NCBI GenBank assembly: GCA_943912265.1
Contig: CALTTS010000001.1
Span: 124,001-188,000, forward strand
Source of the DNA: an uncultured Xanthomonas sp.
GTDB lineage: Bacteria; Pseudomonadota; Gammaproteobacteria; Xanthomonadales; Xanthomonadaceae
DNA: 64,000 bases
Direction of reading: 5' to 3'
Under the pieces are notes generated by a model, which was given only the letters and a program-made list of their open reading frames with translations, was not told where the DNA came from and searched no databases. Below are positions 49,638-60,640 of this stretch, piece by piece (the stretch's first letter is position 1; each line of letters begins with the position of its first letter). A program made the translations under genes and the position numbers.

Positions 49638-49857
49638 GCTCGAACTCGATGACCGACTCCAGCGGGTAGCTGACGCGCTTGGACAGCTTCAGGTAGCGCG
49701 GGCCCCGCCCTTCGCTGCGCCAGCGCTGCAGGGTCTTGGGGCTCAGGCCCCAGCGCTGCGCGAGCTCGTTCTCGTTGAGGACCCGACGGTCGCCGGGAGA
49801 CAGGCTGTTGATCGCATCGACCGGCGACCGGGTGATGGTGCTTGCCGTTGTCGGCAT
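49606..49857 (-). CDS. Small helix-turn-helix protein, copy 3
   Basis: The 83-residue protein contains ENELAQRWGLSPKTLQRWRS and GRGPRYLKLSKRVSYPLE, nearly the same HTH as in the proteins at 45633 and 45979. It starts at ATG 49857 and its end overlaps the BRO gene. Probably a repressor or excisionase. The 221 bp upstream (49858-50078) hold no gene that I can support. Confidence 0.8.
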   Translation of the reverse strand: MPTTASTITRSPVDAINSLSPGDRRVLNENELAQRWGLSPKTLQRWRSEGRGPRYLKLSKRVSYPLESVIEFERGALHRTDPV

Positions 49858-50078
49858 GGAAGCCTCCTATGACGCTGTTGAGGAACAGGTGTCATTGCAG
49901 GCTTCGGGTGGCGAACCTTGGAGGGACCGAATGGCGAACCACGCGGGAACTTCGGGTTCGCCGATGGCCACAAGCACGAACGGCGTGCACGCGGCTCGCC
50001 TGGCCGGACTGGATTGGGATGAGGGGGGTGCGACACAGGCTCCTTCGCACCGATGGAGCGCCGACGGGTCGTGCGGCG

Positions 50079-51068
50079 TCAGCGCCGACTGGACGAATGG
50101 CAGACTGTGGTGTTGCGGCCCTGGGACTTGGCGGCATACAGCGCCTCGTCGGCGTGTTGCAGCACCTCATAGAGATCGGCATCGTCGCTGAGCGCAGCGG
50201 CGGCGCCGATGCTCACCGTCACTGCCAGTCCACCGGGCCGGGCGCGGGCGATCTCCTCATGCGCCCGCGCGGCCACTACCAGCGCTTGCGAGACGTCCGC
50301 GTCGGGCAGCACCAGCGTGAACTCCTCTCCGCCATAGCGAACCACGGTGTCGCTTTGCCGCGCGCAGCGTCGCAGGCACTCGGCCACCCCCGCCAGCACC
50401 GCATCGCCCCGCGCATGGCCGTGCTGGTCGTTGATGGCCTTGAAGTGGTCGATGTCGATCATGAGCACCGCATATGGCCTCCTTGGTGCCGGGCGCGATG
50501 CCAGCGCCTGCGACAGCGCCTGCAGGCTGCGCCGGTTGCCCAACCCGGTGAGGGGATCATGGGCGGCCAGTTCGGACAGGGTGCGGTTCTCGGCCTGCGT
50601 CTGATGGATTTGCCGCTGGAGCTGCCCGTTGAGCAGGCGCAGCCGCGCGTGCGCCTCCTGCAACTGCTCGGCCTGGGATTGCGCGCGTTGCCGGGCCTGG
50701 ATCAGCGCTTGTTCGAAAGCTTGGCGATCCTCGGCGGCGAACAGCAGCCACAAATACTGCGGCTCGGCGTCGTGTTCCATCCGCTTGGCGCTGACATAAG
50801 CCCCCGAGCGCCGGCCGCCTGGCTGCCAGTAGGCAAAGATTTCGACGATGAGGCCGTCGCGGCGCAGCGTGGGCCAGACGTGGGTTTCGAAGAAGATACG
50901 GCCGGCGGGCGTGAGCCAGTCGGTCATCGTCACGGCAACATCGCCTTGCGCACCCGGATCGGGCAAGCCCGCCCACTCGGCCAGCCGAGCGTTGTAGCGC
51001 CGCAGCACGCCCTGGCCGTCGGTCACCCAACAGGGCGCGGGAATGTCGCTCAGGGGGACGTGGCTCAT
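50079..51068 (-). CDS. PAS-GGDEF diguanylate cyclase
   Basis: The 329-residue soluble protein has a PAS-like sensor domain (about 5-110; PAPCWVTDGQGVLRRYNARL), a coiled coil (about 115-165, rich in Gln/Arg/Glu), and a GGDEF domain with the active-site GGEEF at 246-250 and an RxxD inhibitory site (RQSD, 237-240) five residues before it. DPLTGLGNRRSL and FKAINDQHGHARGD are intact, so it should make c-di-GMP. It begins 31 bp after the RsbQ-like hydrolase stop; the two are probably one operon. Confidence 0.92.
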   Translation of the reverse strand: MSHVPLSDIPAPCWVTDGQGVLRRYNARLAEWAGLPDPGAQGDVAVTMTDWLTPAGRIFFETHVWPTLRRDGLIVEIFAYWQPGGRRSGAYVSAKRMEHDAEPQYLWLLFAAEDRQAFEQALIQARQRAQSQAEQLQEAHARLRLLNGQLQRQIHQTQAENRTLSELAAHDPLTGLGNRRSLQALSQALASRPAPRRPYAVLMIDIDHFKAINDQHGHARGDAVLAGVAECLRRCARQSDTVVRYGGEEFTLVLPDADVSQALVVAARAHEEIARARPGGLAVTVSIGAAAALSDDADLYEVLQHADEALYAAKSQGRNTTVCHSSSRR

Positions 51069-51099
51069 CAGGGGGGGGCGGCTGGGCTCGCGCCCCGCG

Positions 51100-51894
51100 C
51101 TAATCCTTCAACACTCCGCGCACCGCCTCGATGACCAGGTGGGGGTGGCTCATGTGGGCGCAGTGCCCGGTGACGTCGAGCACCTGCAAGGTGCTGAGCG
51201 GCAGATGGGCGTGCAAATACTCGCCCACCGCCAGCGGCGCCAGCGCGTCGCGGGCATGCTGCAAGATGAGGCAGGGGGTGCTCACCCGAGGCAGATCGGC
51301 GCGGTTGTCGGCAAAGAAGGTGGCCTCGGCGAAAGTCTTGGCCATCACCGGGTCGGTGGAGCAGAAGCTCTCGCGCAGTCTGGCGCGCGATGTGTCGCTG
51401 TCGCCGGCGACCACGGGTGCCAAGAAATCCGCCCAGCCCATGTAGTTGCGCTGCATCAGCTCCAGAAGCTCTTGCAGGTCGCTGCGCTCGAAGCCGCCGA
51501 CGTAGGGGGGATCGTTGACGAAGCAGGGGTTGGGGCCGATCAGGACCAGGTGCCGGAACCATTGCGGGCGCTCGATGGCCGCCAGCATGGCGATCGAGCA
51601 GCTCACCGAATGCGCCACCACTACCACGTCGCGGGTCAATCCGGTGGCCTCGCACACCTCCAGCAGGTCCTGCGCATAGCCGCGCAAATGGCAATAGCGC
51701 TGCACCGAAAACGCCGACGGATCGGAGCGGCCCGAGCCGACGTAGTCGAACAACACCTGCCGGTGCCGGCCGGCGAACGCTGGCGTGATATCGGCCCACA
51801 TGTCTTGATGGCAGCCAAAGCCGTGGGCGTAGAGCACAGGGGTGCCTGGGCCCGCATGGTCGGTGACGTGATTGCGCCGCAGGATGTTCGTCAT
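51100..51894 (-). CDS. RsbQ-like alpha/beta hydrolase (signalling type)
   Basis: The 264-residue protein starts TNILRRNHV and has the triad Ser96 (AHSVSC), Asp216 (HARDALAP) and His247 (GHCAHMSHP), nearly the spacing known for Bacillus RsbQ. FDYVGSGRSDPSAF is also RsbQ/KAI2-like. In Bacillus RsbQ works with the PAS phosphatase RsbP; here the partner is a PAS-GGDEF protein. A role in producing or sensing a small hydrophobic ligand is inferred. Confidence 0.88.
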   Translation of the reverse strand: MTNILRRNHVTDHAGPGTPVLYAHGFGCHQDMWADITPAFAGRHRQVLFDYVGSGRSDPSAFSVQRYCHLRGYAQDLLEVCEATGLTRDVVVVAHSVSCSIAMLAAIERPQWFRHLVLIGPNPCFVNDPPYVGGFERSDLQELLELMQRNYMGWADFLAPVVAGDSDTSRARLRESFCSTDPVMAKTFAEATFFADNRADLPRVSTPCLILQHARDALAPLAVGEYLHAHLPLSTLQVLDVTGHCAHMSHPHLVIEAVRGVLKD

Positions 51895-51962
51895 GGGTTT
51901 GAGCTCCCCCTCGAAGGACAGGCCAGCGTCAAACTGGTCGCGTTTCCCACGCCACTATCTTA

Positions 51963-53034
51963 CCTGATTAGCCCCGACCCTCAGCCATGAAAATTGCTCG
52001 CAGCGCGCAAGACCGGCTCGGGGCAAGGCTTGCAGCGCAGCATGGCGGTGGCCAGTCGCGGCAGCATCTCATGCAGGCGGAAGCGACGGTTGAACCGGTA
52101 GGCGGCTTCGGCCAGGTAGCGCCGCGCGTACTTGGCCTGGCGGATGGCGTGGTAGGTGCCGTTGATGGCGCGCTTGACGTTGCCCAGCAGCACGTTCACC
52201 CAACGCGCGCCCGGCGCCTCGGTGGCGGCACGGCCGCCGCCGGTGTCCAGCGTGGTGTGGGCGTGGCCGGCGTCTTCGAGCCGGCGGAAGCAGGCCAGAC
52301 CGTCGGTATAGGTCTCGCCCCCGGGCGCCAGGCGCCGTGCGATCCAGTCCTCGAGCGAGACGTTGTCGAAGCTGCGCACCGGCTCGATCACGGCCAGGCT
52401 CGGCGCGGCGAAGCGGGCGTCGGTCTGCACCGCGATCACGAAGGGTTGCTTGCCCTCGGCACCGCGCCCGCGCTTGCCGCCGTTGCGCTCGCCGCCGAGG
52501 TAGGCATCGTCGATCTGCACGAAGCCATTGAGCCGCCGGGGTTCCTCGCGCTCGGCCATGGCCTGCATGATCTTGTGCTTCATCCGCCAGGCGGTCTTGT
52601 AGTTGACTCCCAGGTGGCGCATCAGCTCCAGCGCGGCGAGGTTGGTCTTGGTCGCGGTCAGCAGGTGCAGGGCCAGCAGCCAGGTGCGCAGCGGCAGCTT
52701 GGTGCCCTCGAACATCGTGCCGGCGGTCAGCGTGGTCTGGTGCCGGCAGGCGCGGCACTGGTAGTAGACCGTCGTCCCGCGCCGAAACCGCGAGCGGGCC
52801 CGTCCAGTGCAGGCCGGGCAGCGGAAGCCTTGCGGCCAACGCCACTGGTACAGGGCACGGTAGCACTTGGCCTCGGTGCCGTAGCGGGCGATGAACTCGG
52901 CCATGGACAGGCCAGCCTGGAACTGCACGGAATTGATGCTCATGACGCCACCTCGTCGCCTTCAGGTGGCCGTATGCTCGCCGGTGGGCGACGCACATCC
53001 TGCGACTGGCGGCTGAGGGTCGGGGCTAATCAGG
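51963..53034 (-). mobile_element. IS1595-family insertion sequence, copy 1
   Basis: Perfect 24-bp terminal inverted repeats (outer part CCTGATTAGCCCCGACCC) enclose one transposase gene. By eye only two base differences separate it from copy 2, so the two copies are recent. Confidence 0.95.
51981..52943 (-). CDS. IS1595-family transposase, copy 1
   Basis: The 320-residue transposase has the IS1595 zinc ribbon (RCPACTGRARS to YYQCRACRHQTTLTAGT), then the catalytic core (GFVQIDDAYLGGERNGGKRG; TYTDGLACF; WVNVLLGNVKRAINGTYHAI) carrying the family's D-D-N/H pattern. The stop codon lies inside the terminal repeat. The protein is identical to copy 2. Confidence 0.95.
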   Translation of the reverse strand: MSINSVQFQAGLSMAEFIARYGTEAKCYRALYQWRWPQGFRCPACTGRARSRFRRGTTVYYQCRACRHQTTLTAGTMFEGTKLPLRTWLLALHLLTATKTNLAALELMRHLGVNYKTAWRMKHKIMQAMAEREEPRRLNGFVQIDDAYLGGERNGGKRGRGAEGKQPFVIAVQTDARFAAPSLAVIEPVRSFDNVSLEDWIARRLAPGGETYTDGLACFRRLEDAGHAHTTLDTGGGRAATEAPGARWVNVLLGNVKRAINGTYHAIRQAKYARRYLAEAAYRFNRRFRLHEMLPRLATAMLRCKPCPEPVLRAASNFHG

Positions 53035-53216
53035 TCAAGCTTTGCGCTCAAGTCATCGAGGCCGACGGCGAGGTGCACCCGGGCGAGTCGCTGTTGTTGC
53101 GCGCGGCACTTGAGCGGTGGGTGCTGCCGATGGAAGACCAGGAGTGTGTCGAACCACTGGTCTACGGCCTCGACTTTCAGGTGGTGCCGCGCCCTGGCAT
53201 CTCGATGCCGGGCTAA
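53035..53216 (+). pseudogene. 3' fragment of a TerB-like gene cut by IS1595
   Basis: Immediately after the IS end the frame reads KLCAQVIEADGEVHPGES then LLLRAALERWVLP, resembling a TerB (tellurite resistance) acidic helix, and ends at 53216. No 5' half exists because the IS has replaced it. It records the source of the cargo's left end. TerB assignment rests on this short motif. Confidence 0.55.
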
Positions 53217-53301
53217 CGTTCGATCAAGCATCAGGCGATTCCCCTTCCCCCATTCTCCATTCCCGAGGCCGGCCGCGCTGCAGCGCTGTCGGCCTTGTTG
53301 T

Positions 53302-53329
53302 TTGTCGAGCTGACCAACAAAGGTATAAT
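53302..53329 (+). promoter_or_regulatory. Sigma-70 promoter of the LapA-exchanger-mrp operon
   Basis: TTGTCG (53302-53307), 16-bp spacer, TATAAT (53324-53329), 39 bp upstream of the LapA-domain gene. It is the best promoter in the cargo and is not supplied by the IS. Confidence 0.65.
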
Positions 53330-53368
53330 TCCCGCAACAGCTTGTCTGCTGTGCGAAGAGAGAACAAC

Positions 53369-53602
53369 ATGAAATATGTCTACTTGGCCCTGCTGCTCGC
53401 CATGACGGCTGTCGTTTTTCTCTTCAAGTTCCAGAACCTCGACACTGTGACCGTGCAGTTCCTGTCTGCGAGCTTGACGCTACCGCTGTCGTTGCTGCTG
53501 CTGGCGGTGTACGTGCTGGGCATGCTGACGGGAAGCACGCTCCTGTCCATGGTTCGCAGCTGGGTGCGCGGCGCCACCTCGAAACCTCCCTTGAGCAACT
53601 GA
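53369..53602 (+). CDS. LapA/DUF1049 domain small membrane protein
   Basis: The 77-residue protein has two hydrophobic helices (YLALLLAMTAVVFLFKFQN; LPLSLLLLAVYVLGMLTGS) separated by TVTVQFLSASLT, the pattern of the LPS-assembly A (LapA, DUF1049) family. It is first in the cargo operon and ends 20 bp before the exchanger gene. The link with ion transport is not explained. Confidence 0.82.
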   Translation: MKYVYLALLLAMTAVVFLFKFQNLDTVTVQFLSASLTLPLSLLLLAVYVLGMLTGSTLLSMVRSWVRGATSKPPLSN

Positions 53603-53622
53603 GCCATGGCGACTTTGCGGCA

Positions 53623-54708
53623 ATGACTTTTCTTCTGTTCGCGGGGGGGCTCCTGGCCTTGGTTGCCGGCGCCTTCATCCTCGTGCGCGGTGCGTCACTC
53701 CTGGCATTGCGCCTGGGTCTGTCGCCGCTGGCGGTGGGTCTCACGGTGGTGGCTTTTGGCACCAGTGCACCGGAGTTGGCCGTGACAACCGGCGCAGTGC
53801 TGGCCGGGCAGGGCGGGCTGGCGTTGGGCAACGCCGTGGGTAGTAACATCTTCAACGTCCTGTTCATCTTGGGCGTGGCCGCGCTCATCACGCCACTGGC
53901 GGTGCACAGGCAAGTCATTCGGCAGGAAGCGCCGATCATGATCGGCGGCGCGGTGTTGCTCATCGTTCTGGGCCTGGACGGTTCGCTGGGGCTGTTCGAC
54001 GGATCGCTGTTGCTCGGCCTGCTGATGGCCTACACCGCGTTCCTGGTCCGGCAGTCGCGCGCGGAGCCGGCCGCGACCGGTCCCGACGAGTACGCCGACA
54101 CACTGCAGCCGGCCAAGGCGGGGCGGTGGGACGCCCGGCTGCCGGCACAGCTCGGTCTGATCGTCGCCGGGCTGGTGCTGCTCGTGCTGGGATCGGATTG
54201 GCTGGTGCAGGCGGCAGTCATCTTCGCGCGTGCACTCGGTCTGTCGGAGGTGATCATCGGCCTGACCATCGTCGCCTCGGGCACTTCGCTGCCGGAGGTG
54301 GCGGCATCGGTAGTGGCCAGCCTCAAGGGCGAACGCGACATCGCCGTGGGCAACGTGGTGGGCAGTTGCGTGTTCAACCTCTTTGGCGTCGTTGGCCTGG
54401 GGGCCGTCGTGGCGGCTGTGGGCACCGGTGCCGCGCTGCCGCTGCCGCCGGACGTGGCCCGGTTCGATCTGTGGGTCATGCTCGCCGCACTGGTGGCTTG
54501 CCTGCCGGTCTTCCTGACCGGTCGCGAGATCGCCCGTTGGGAGGGCGGCCTGTTCCTGGGCTACTACGTCGCGTATGTGGCCTACCTGGTGCTGGCGGCG
54601 CAGCGCCATGACGGCGTCCAGGCCTTCGGCGACGCGATGCTGGGGTTCGTGGTGCCGCTGACCATCGTCACGCTGGGCGTGACGATGTTGCGGCGGGCGG
54701 GGCGCTGA
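53623..54708 (+). CDS. Calcium/sodium exchanger (CaCA family)
   Basis: The 361-residue membrane protein has the two CaCA alpha repeats: VVAFGTSAPELAVTTGAVLA with GNAVGSNIFNVLF, and IVASGTSLPEVAASVVASL with GNVVGSCVFNLF, in about ten helices with a short central loop. It resembles YrbG-type exchangers. It would use the Na+ gradient that the downstream Mrp complex also controls. The mrpA start lies 2 bp after its stop. Confidence 0.92.
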   Translation: MTFLLFAGGLLALVAGAFILVRGASLLALRLGLSPLAVGLTVVAFGTSAPELAVTTGAVLAGQGGLALGNAVGSNIFNVLFILGVAALITPLAVHRQVIRQEAPIMIGGAVLLIVLGLDGSLGLFDGSLLLGLLMAYTAFLVRQSRAEPAATGPDEYADTLQPAKAGRWDARLPAQLGLIVAGLVLLVLGSDWLVQAAVIFARALGLSEVIIGLTIVASGTSLPEVAASVVASLKGERDIAVGNVVGSCVFNLFGVVGLGAVVAAVGTGAALPLPPDVARFDLWVMLAALVACLPVFLTGREIARWEGGLFLGYYVAYVAYLVLAAQRHDGVQAFGDAMLGFVVPLTIVTLGVTMLRRAGR

Positions 54709-54710
54709 GC

Positions 54711-56998
54711 GTGGGCACGCCGCTTCTGAGCTCGGCGGCCGATGGCGGCATGGGGCTGGCCTCTCGTGCCGCCTTCACGGTGCTGCCTCTGGCTGCGCTG
54801 GGTGTCGTGGTGGGCATGTTGTTGTGGCTGCCGCTGCCTCTGGGGGGTGCGCTCGATTGGATACCGGCGCTGGGCATCTCGCTGGCCTGGCGCATTGACG
54901 GCCTGGCGGTGCTGATGCTGCTGATGATCACGGGTGTGGGCAGCGCGGTGTTCGTCTACGCAGGCGGCTACTTCGCAAGCCACCCGGGGCAACGGCGGCT
55001 GTTCGTGCAGCTCACGCTGTTCATGGTGGCGATGATCGGCTGCGTCACTGCTGACAATCTGTTCACGCTCTTCCTGTTCTGGGAAGCCACCAGCGTGCTG
55101 TCCTTCCTGCTCGTCGGCTTCCACCATGAACGCGCGGTCAGCCGCAAGGCGGCGCAGCAGGCGCTGCTGGTGACAGGCACCGGCGGCCTGGCGCTGCTGG
55201 CGGGCTTGATCCTGATCGGGCAGGTGATGGGCACCAGCACCATCAGCGTGATCGTCGAACGCCTGCCGGCCACCGCGCCCACCCCGCTGCTGACGGCGGG
55301 TGTCCTGTTGGTGATCGTGGGCGCCTTCACCAAGAGCGCGCAGTTCCCGTTCCACTTCTGGCTTCCCAACGCGATGGCCGCGCCAACACCGGTGTCGGCC
55401 TACCTGCATTCGGCCACGATGGTGAAGCTGGGTGTGTACCTGCTGGCGCGGCTGGACGCCGGCCTCGACGACTGGCTGCTGTGGCAGGTGCTGCTGCAGG
55501 GCGCGGGTTCGATCACCGCCGCCTGGGGCATGGTGCTGGCGCTGCGCGAGCGCGACCTCAAGCGCATCCTGGCCTGGTCGACGGTGGCCACGCTGGGCAC
55601 CTTGGTGGCGCTGGTGGGCATGCCAGGCGAAGGTGCTGCGGTGGCTGTGGGCGCGCTGCTGCTGGCGCATGCGCTGTACAAGGCGCCGCTGTTCTTCGTC
55701 GCTGGCAATGTCGATCATGGCACCGGCACCCGCATCATCGACCGACTGGGCAACCTGCGCCACGCCATGCCGTGGACCGCGGCGGCGGCGGCGCTGGCCG
55801 GCATGTCGATGGCCGGCATCCCCTTGTCGTTCGGCTTCGTGGTGAAGGACCTGATCGGCGACGCCAAGGCGGCCGACAACGTGCTGGCTTTCGCGCCGCT
55901 GGCCAACACGGTGTTCTCGGCCATCGCGGTGGCCGTGGCCGGTGTCGCCGCCGTGCGCGTGTTCTGGCACCGCGCGCCCGAGCCCGCGCTCACCGGCGTG
56001 CATGAGGCCGGTCCCGCGCTGGTGCTGCCGCCCATGGTGCTGGCCGGCTTCGGCGTCGCGCTGGGGCTGTTCCCGGCCTGGGCCCAGCCGATGGTAGAAG
56101 CTGCGGGGGTGGCCATGACCGCCGGCGACGGCCCTGTGCTGGCGCCGCTGGCGCGGGCACTGCTGGCAGAGTCGCTGACCTTTGCCACCACGCTGGCGCT
56201 GGGTGCGATCGTCTATCTGCTGTGGGACGTGCTGCACCGCATGGTGGATGCGGTTGCCCCGCGGCTAGCCACCTTCGGCCTTGCCAGGCTCTACGAACGT
56301 TCCCTGGACTGGATTCCGCGTCTCGCTGCGTTCAGTACGCGGGCGTTGCAGCACGGACGCTCGCCAGGTTACATGGCCGTGGCGGCGGCCGCGGCGGTGC
56401 TGGCCATCGGGCTCCCGCTGGTGGCAGCCGCGCCCACGCTGGCCTGGCCGGCCTGGTCTGCGCCGCCATTGGGCGTGGCCGGTGCCGTGCTACTGATCGC
56501 TGTCGGCGCCATGGCGGCCGCCACGCTGAAGGACCGCCTGGTGCTGCTGCTGGGTGCCGGTCTCGTGGGCTACGGCAGCGCAGTGCTGTTTCTCTTTGCG
56601 GGGGCGCCGGACGTCGCCTTCACACAGGTGGTCGTTGAGACGGTGTTCGTCATCGTCGTTGCGGCGGTGCTGTTGGCGTTGAAACGCCAAGGCAAGGCCA
56701 TGAGCGTGCCCGAGCCGGTCTGGCGTCCGATGGCGCTCGTGCTGTCGCTGGCCTTCGCCACCGTGCTGACCGCGCTGCTGCTGGCCGCCGTGGCGCTGCC
56801 CTTCGACGACACGCTGTCGCGCTGGTTCGGCGAGCACAGTGTGCCGGCCGCGCAGGGCCGCAACGTGGTAAACGTGATTCTGGTCGACTTCCGAGCGCTG
56901 GACACGCTGGGCGAGATCACGGTCGTGATGCTGTCGCTGCTGGCGGCGGTGCCGCTGCTGCGTGCTGTGCGCACCCGGCGCGACACGGAGGCCGGACG

Positions 56999-57002
<4 letters not shown>
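54711..57002 (+). CDS. mrpA: Mrp Na+/H+ antiporter subunit A
   Basis: The 763-residue protein is the large Mrp subunit, related to complex I NuoL. It carries the proton-antiporter core with FLFWEATSVLSFLLVGFHHE, GAFTKSAQFPFHFWLPNAM, the PTPVSAYLHSATMVKLGVYL segment, and the C-terminal MrpA-specific part (GRNVVNVILVDFRALDTLGE). It starts with GTG. MrpB is encoded separately, so this is a seven-gene (group 1) operon. Stop overlaps mrpB by 4 bp. Confidence 0.95.
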
Positions 57003-57438
<436 letters not shown>

Positions 57439-57442
<4 letters not shown>

Positions 57443-57863
57443 TCTGGGCCGTCGCCTTCGCGCTCTGGATCACGTTGACCGCAGGGCTGTACCTGGCGCT
57501 GTCGCGCGACGTGCTGCGCTGCGTGGTGGGCCTGGCGCTGCTGGGCAGCGCGGTGAACCTGCTGCTGCTGGCCGCGGGCCGCCTGGGGTCGGCGCAGCCG
57601 GCGGTGATCGAGGCGGGCGGCCGGGTGCTGCAGGAGGCGGCCAACCCGCTGCCGCAGGCGCTGGTGCTGACCGCCATCGTGATCGGGTTCGCGCTGATGT
57701 GCTTTGCGCTCGTGCTGGTCATGCAGTTGGTGCGGCGCGTCGGCACCGACGATGCGCTGGCGCTGCGGCTGGTGGAGCCCGAGCCGGCGGACCCCGTGAA
57801 GCCGCCGCTGGCCTTCGATGCCGTCCATGCCGACGACGATGCGCGGCCGCAGAGGGCCGACAC

Positions 57864-57867
<4 letters not shown>
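57439..57867 (+). CDS. mrpC: Mrp Na+/H+ antiporter subunit C
   Basis: The 142-residue protein is NuoK-like: three helices with VLRCVVGLALLGSAVNLLLL and the conserved PLPQALVLTAIVIGFAL. It has a longer acidic tail (DAVHADDDARPQ) than most members. Start and stop overlap the neighbouring genes by 4 bp. Confidence 0.94.
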
Positions 57868-59327
<1,460 letters not shown>

Positions 59328-59361
59328 ACCGCAGGAGCCGCCACATGAATTGCCGTGCCGC

Positions 59362-59709
59362 ATGAACAAGCTCACCGCCGCCGTCCTTTTGCCACTGCGC
59401 TTTGGCTGGGCGATGCTCGCCTCGGGCGTGCAAACGGTTGCCGCGATCATTCGGCGCGGCCTGGTGATCGGCACGCCGCCTGCGGCGACCTTCGTGCGCA
59501 TCGGCTTCGCGCCGATGAGTCCACAGGGCGCTGCGCTGCTGGGCTGCATGATCTCGCTGACGCCGGGGACGACGGTGATCGACATCGACCTGGTGCGCCG
59601 GGAGATGGTGCTGCACGTGCTCGACGCGAACAACGCGGCGGCTGAGGTCGACGCCATCCGGCGCGACTTCGAGCCGCCGCTGCTGGCCTGGTTTGGAGAG
59701 TCGGCATGA
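59362..59709 (+). CDS. mrpE: Mrp Na+/H+ antiporter subunit E
   Basis: The 115-residue protein matches MrpE/MnhE: RRGLVIGTPPAATFVRI, SPQGAALLGCMISLTPGTTV and DLVRREMVLHVLDAN. It starts 34 bp after the mrpD stop, the only real gap in the operon, and overlaps mrpF by 4 bp. Confidence 0.92.
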   Translation: MNKLTAAVLLPLRFGWAMLASGVQTVAAIIRRGLVIGTPPAATFVRIGFAPMSPQGAALLGCMISLTPGTTVIDIDLVRREMVLHVLDANNAAAEVDAIRRDFEPPLLAWFGESA

Positions 59710-60017
59710 ACGGGCTGCTGAACGCGGCCTCGGTGGGCTGGGCCACAGCGGTGCTCACCTTGCTGGCGCTGTGCGCGACCCTGATCGCCACCGTGCGCAT
59801 CGTGCGCGGGCCTCGGCATGCGGATCGCGTGGTGGCCCTCGACATCTTCCTGGCGGCCGCCGTGGCGCTGTGCGTTGCGGCCTCGCTGGCCACCCGCCGC
59901 ACCGTGTTCCTCGACGTGGCCATCGGCCTTGCGCTGGTCGGCTTCGTGGGGACGGTGGGGTGGGCACGCTTGATCGAGCGGTCGGCGCCGTCCGATACGC
60001 AGGAGGAGCGGCGATGA
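59706..60017 (+). CDS. mrpF: Mrp Na+/H+ antiporter subunit F
   Basis: The 103-residue protein has three helices and the MrpF segment RIVRGPRHADRVVALDIF. Overlaps mrpE and mrpG by 4 bp each. Confidence 0.93.
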   Translation: MNGLLNAASVGWATAVLTLLALCATLIATVRIVRGPRHADRVVALDIFLAAAVALCVAASLATRRTVFLDVAIGLALVGFVGTVGWARLIERSAPSDTQEERR

Positions 60018-60355
60018 TGACGACCCTGGGCGGGCTGCTGCTTGCTGCTGGCGCGGTGTTGCTGGTGATCGCAGCCTGGGGCGTGATCGTGTTGCCCGAT
60101 GCACTGGCCCGCCAGCACGCGGCGACGAAGGCGGGCACGTTGGCGCTGACACTCGTGTGCGTGGGCGCCTTGCTCGTGGCCCAGGACACGGCCTGGACCT
60201 GGCGGCTGCTGCTGATCCTGGGTTTTCTGCTGGCGACCTTGCCGGTGGCTTCTCACCTACTGGCACGGGCTGCAGTGCGCGAAGGGGGTCTGGCTCAAGC
60301 GGTCGACGCGGCGGAGTTCGTCTCCAACACGGACTGGGACGGAACGCCTGACTGA
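60014..60355 (+). CDS. mrpG: Mrp Na+/H+ antiporter subunit G
   Basis: The 113-residue protein has the MnhG motif GVIVLPDALARQHAATKAGT and three helices, ending in an acidic tail (EFVSNTDWDGTPD). A strong AGGAGG precedes the ATG. It closes the operon. Confidence 0.93.
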   Translation: MMTTLGGLLLAAGAVLLVIAAWGVIVLPDALARQHAATKAGTLALTLVCVGALLVAQDTAWTWRLLLILGFLLATLPVASHLLARAAVREGGLAQAVDAAEFVSNTDWDGTPD

Positions 60356-60413
60356 AACAGGTGTTCCGTCAGCGCCTGATTAAACTCAGACAAGAGCGTT
60401 GAATTGCTGCCGT

Positions 60414-60640
60414 TCAAATCAAGCTGCCAGTTATTCTGAACAACGAGCATGCATACACCGAAGTCGCGGGGGTTTCGGTGACGAGACTGACGAACTGGTT
60501 GTCGGTATAGAAGTCCCCGGCAATATGGGGTCTGGTGTAGGCGGCTACGAGGGAAACCTTGGTCGAGCGCATGGCTGGCGCCACCTGTACGTACTGTGCT
60601 TTGGCCCGCTGGGTCGAGGTGTATTCATTGCTTTCGTTTG
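60414..60640 (-). pseudogene. 3' remnant of an unidentified gene cut by IS1595 copy 2
   Basis: On the minus strand, from the IS border at 60640, the open frame reads TSTQRAKAQYVQVAPAMRST, then SLVAAYTRPHIAGDFYTDNQ, and stops at 60414. I do not recognise it. Its 5' part would lie where the IS now stands. Together with the TerB-like fragment it marks the other end of the cargo. It could also be non-coding. Confidence 0.35.
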
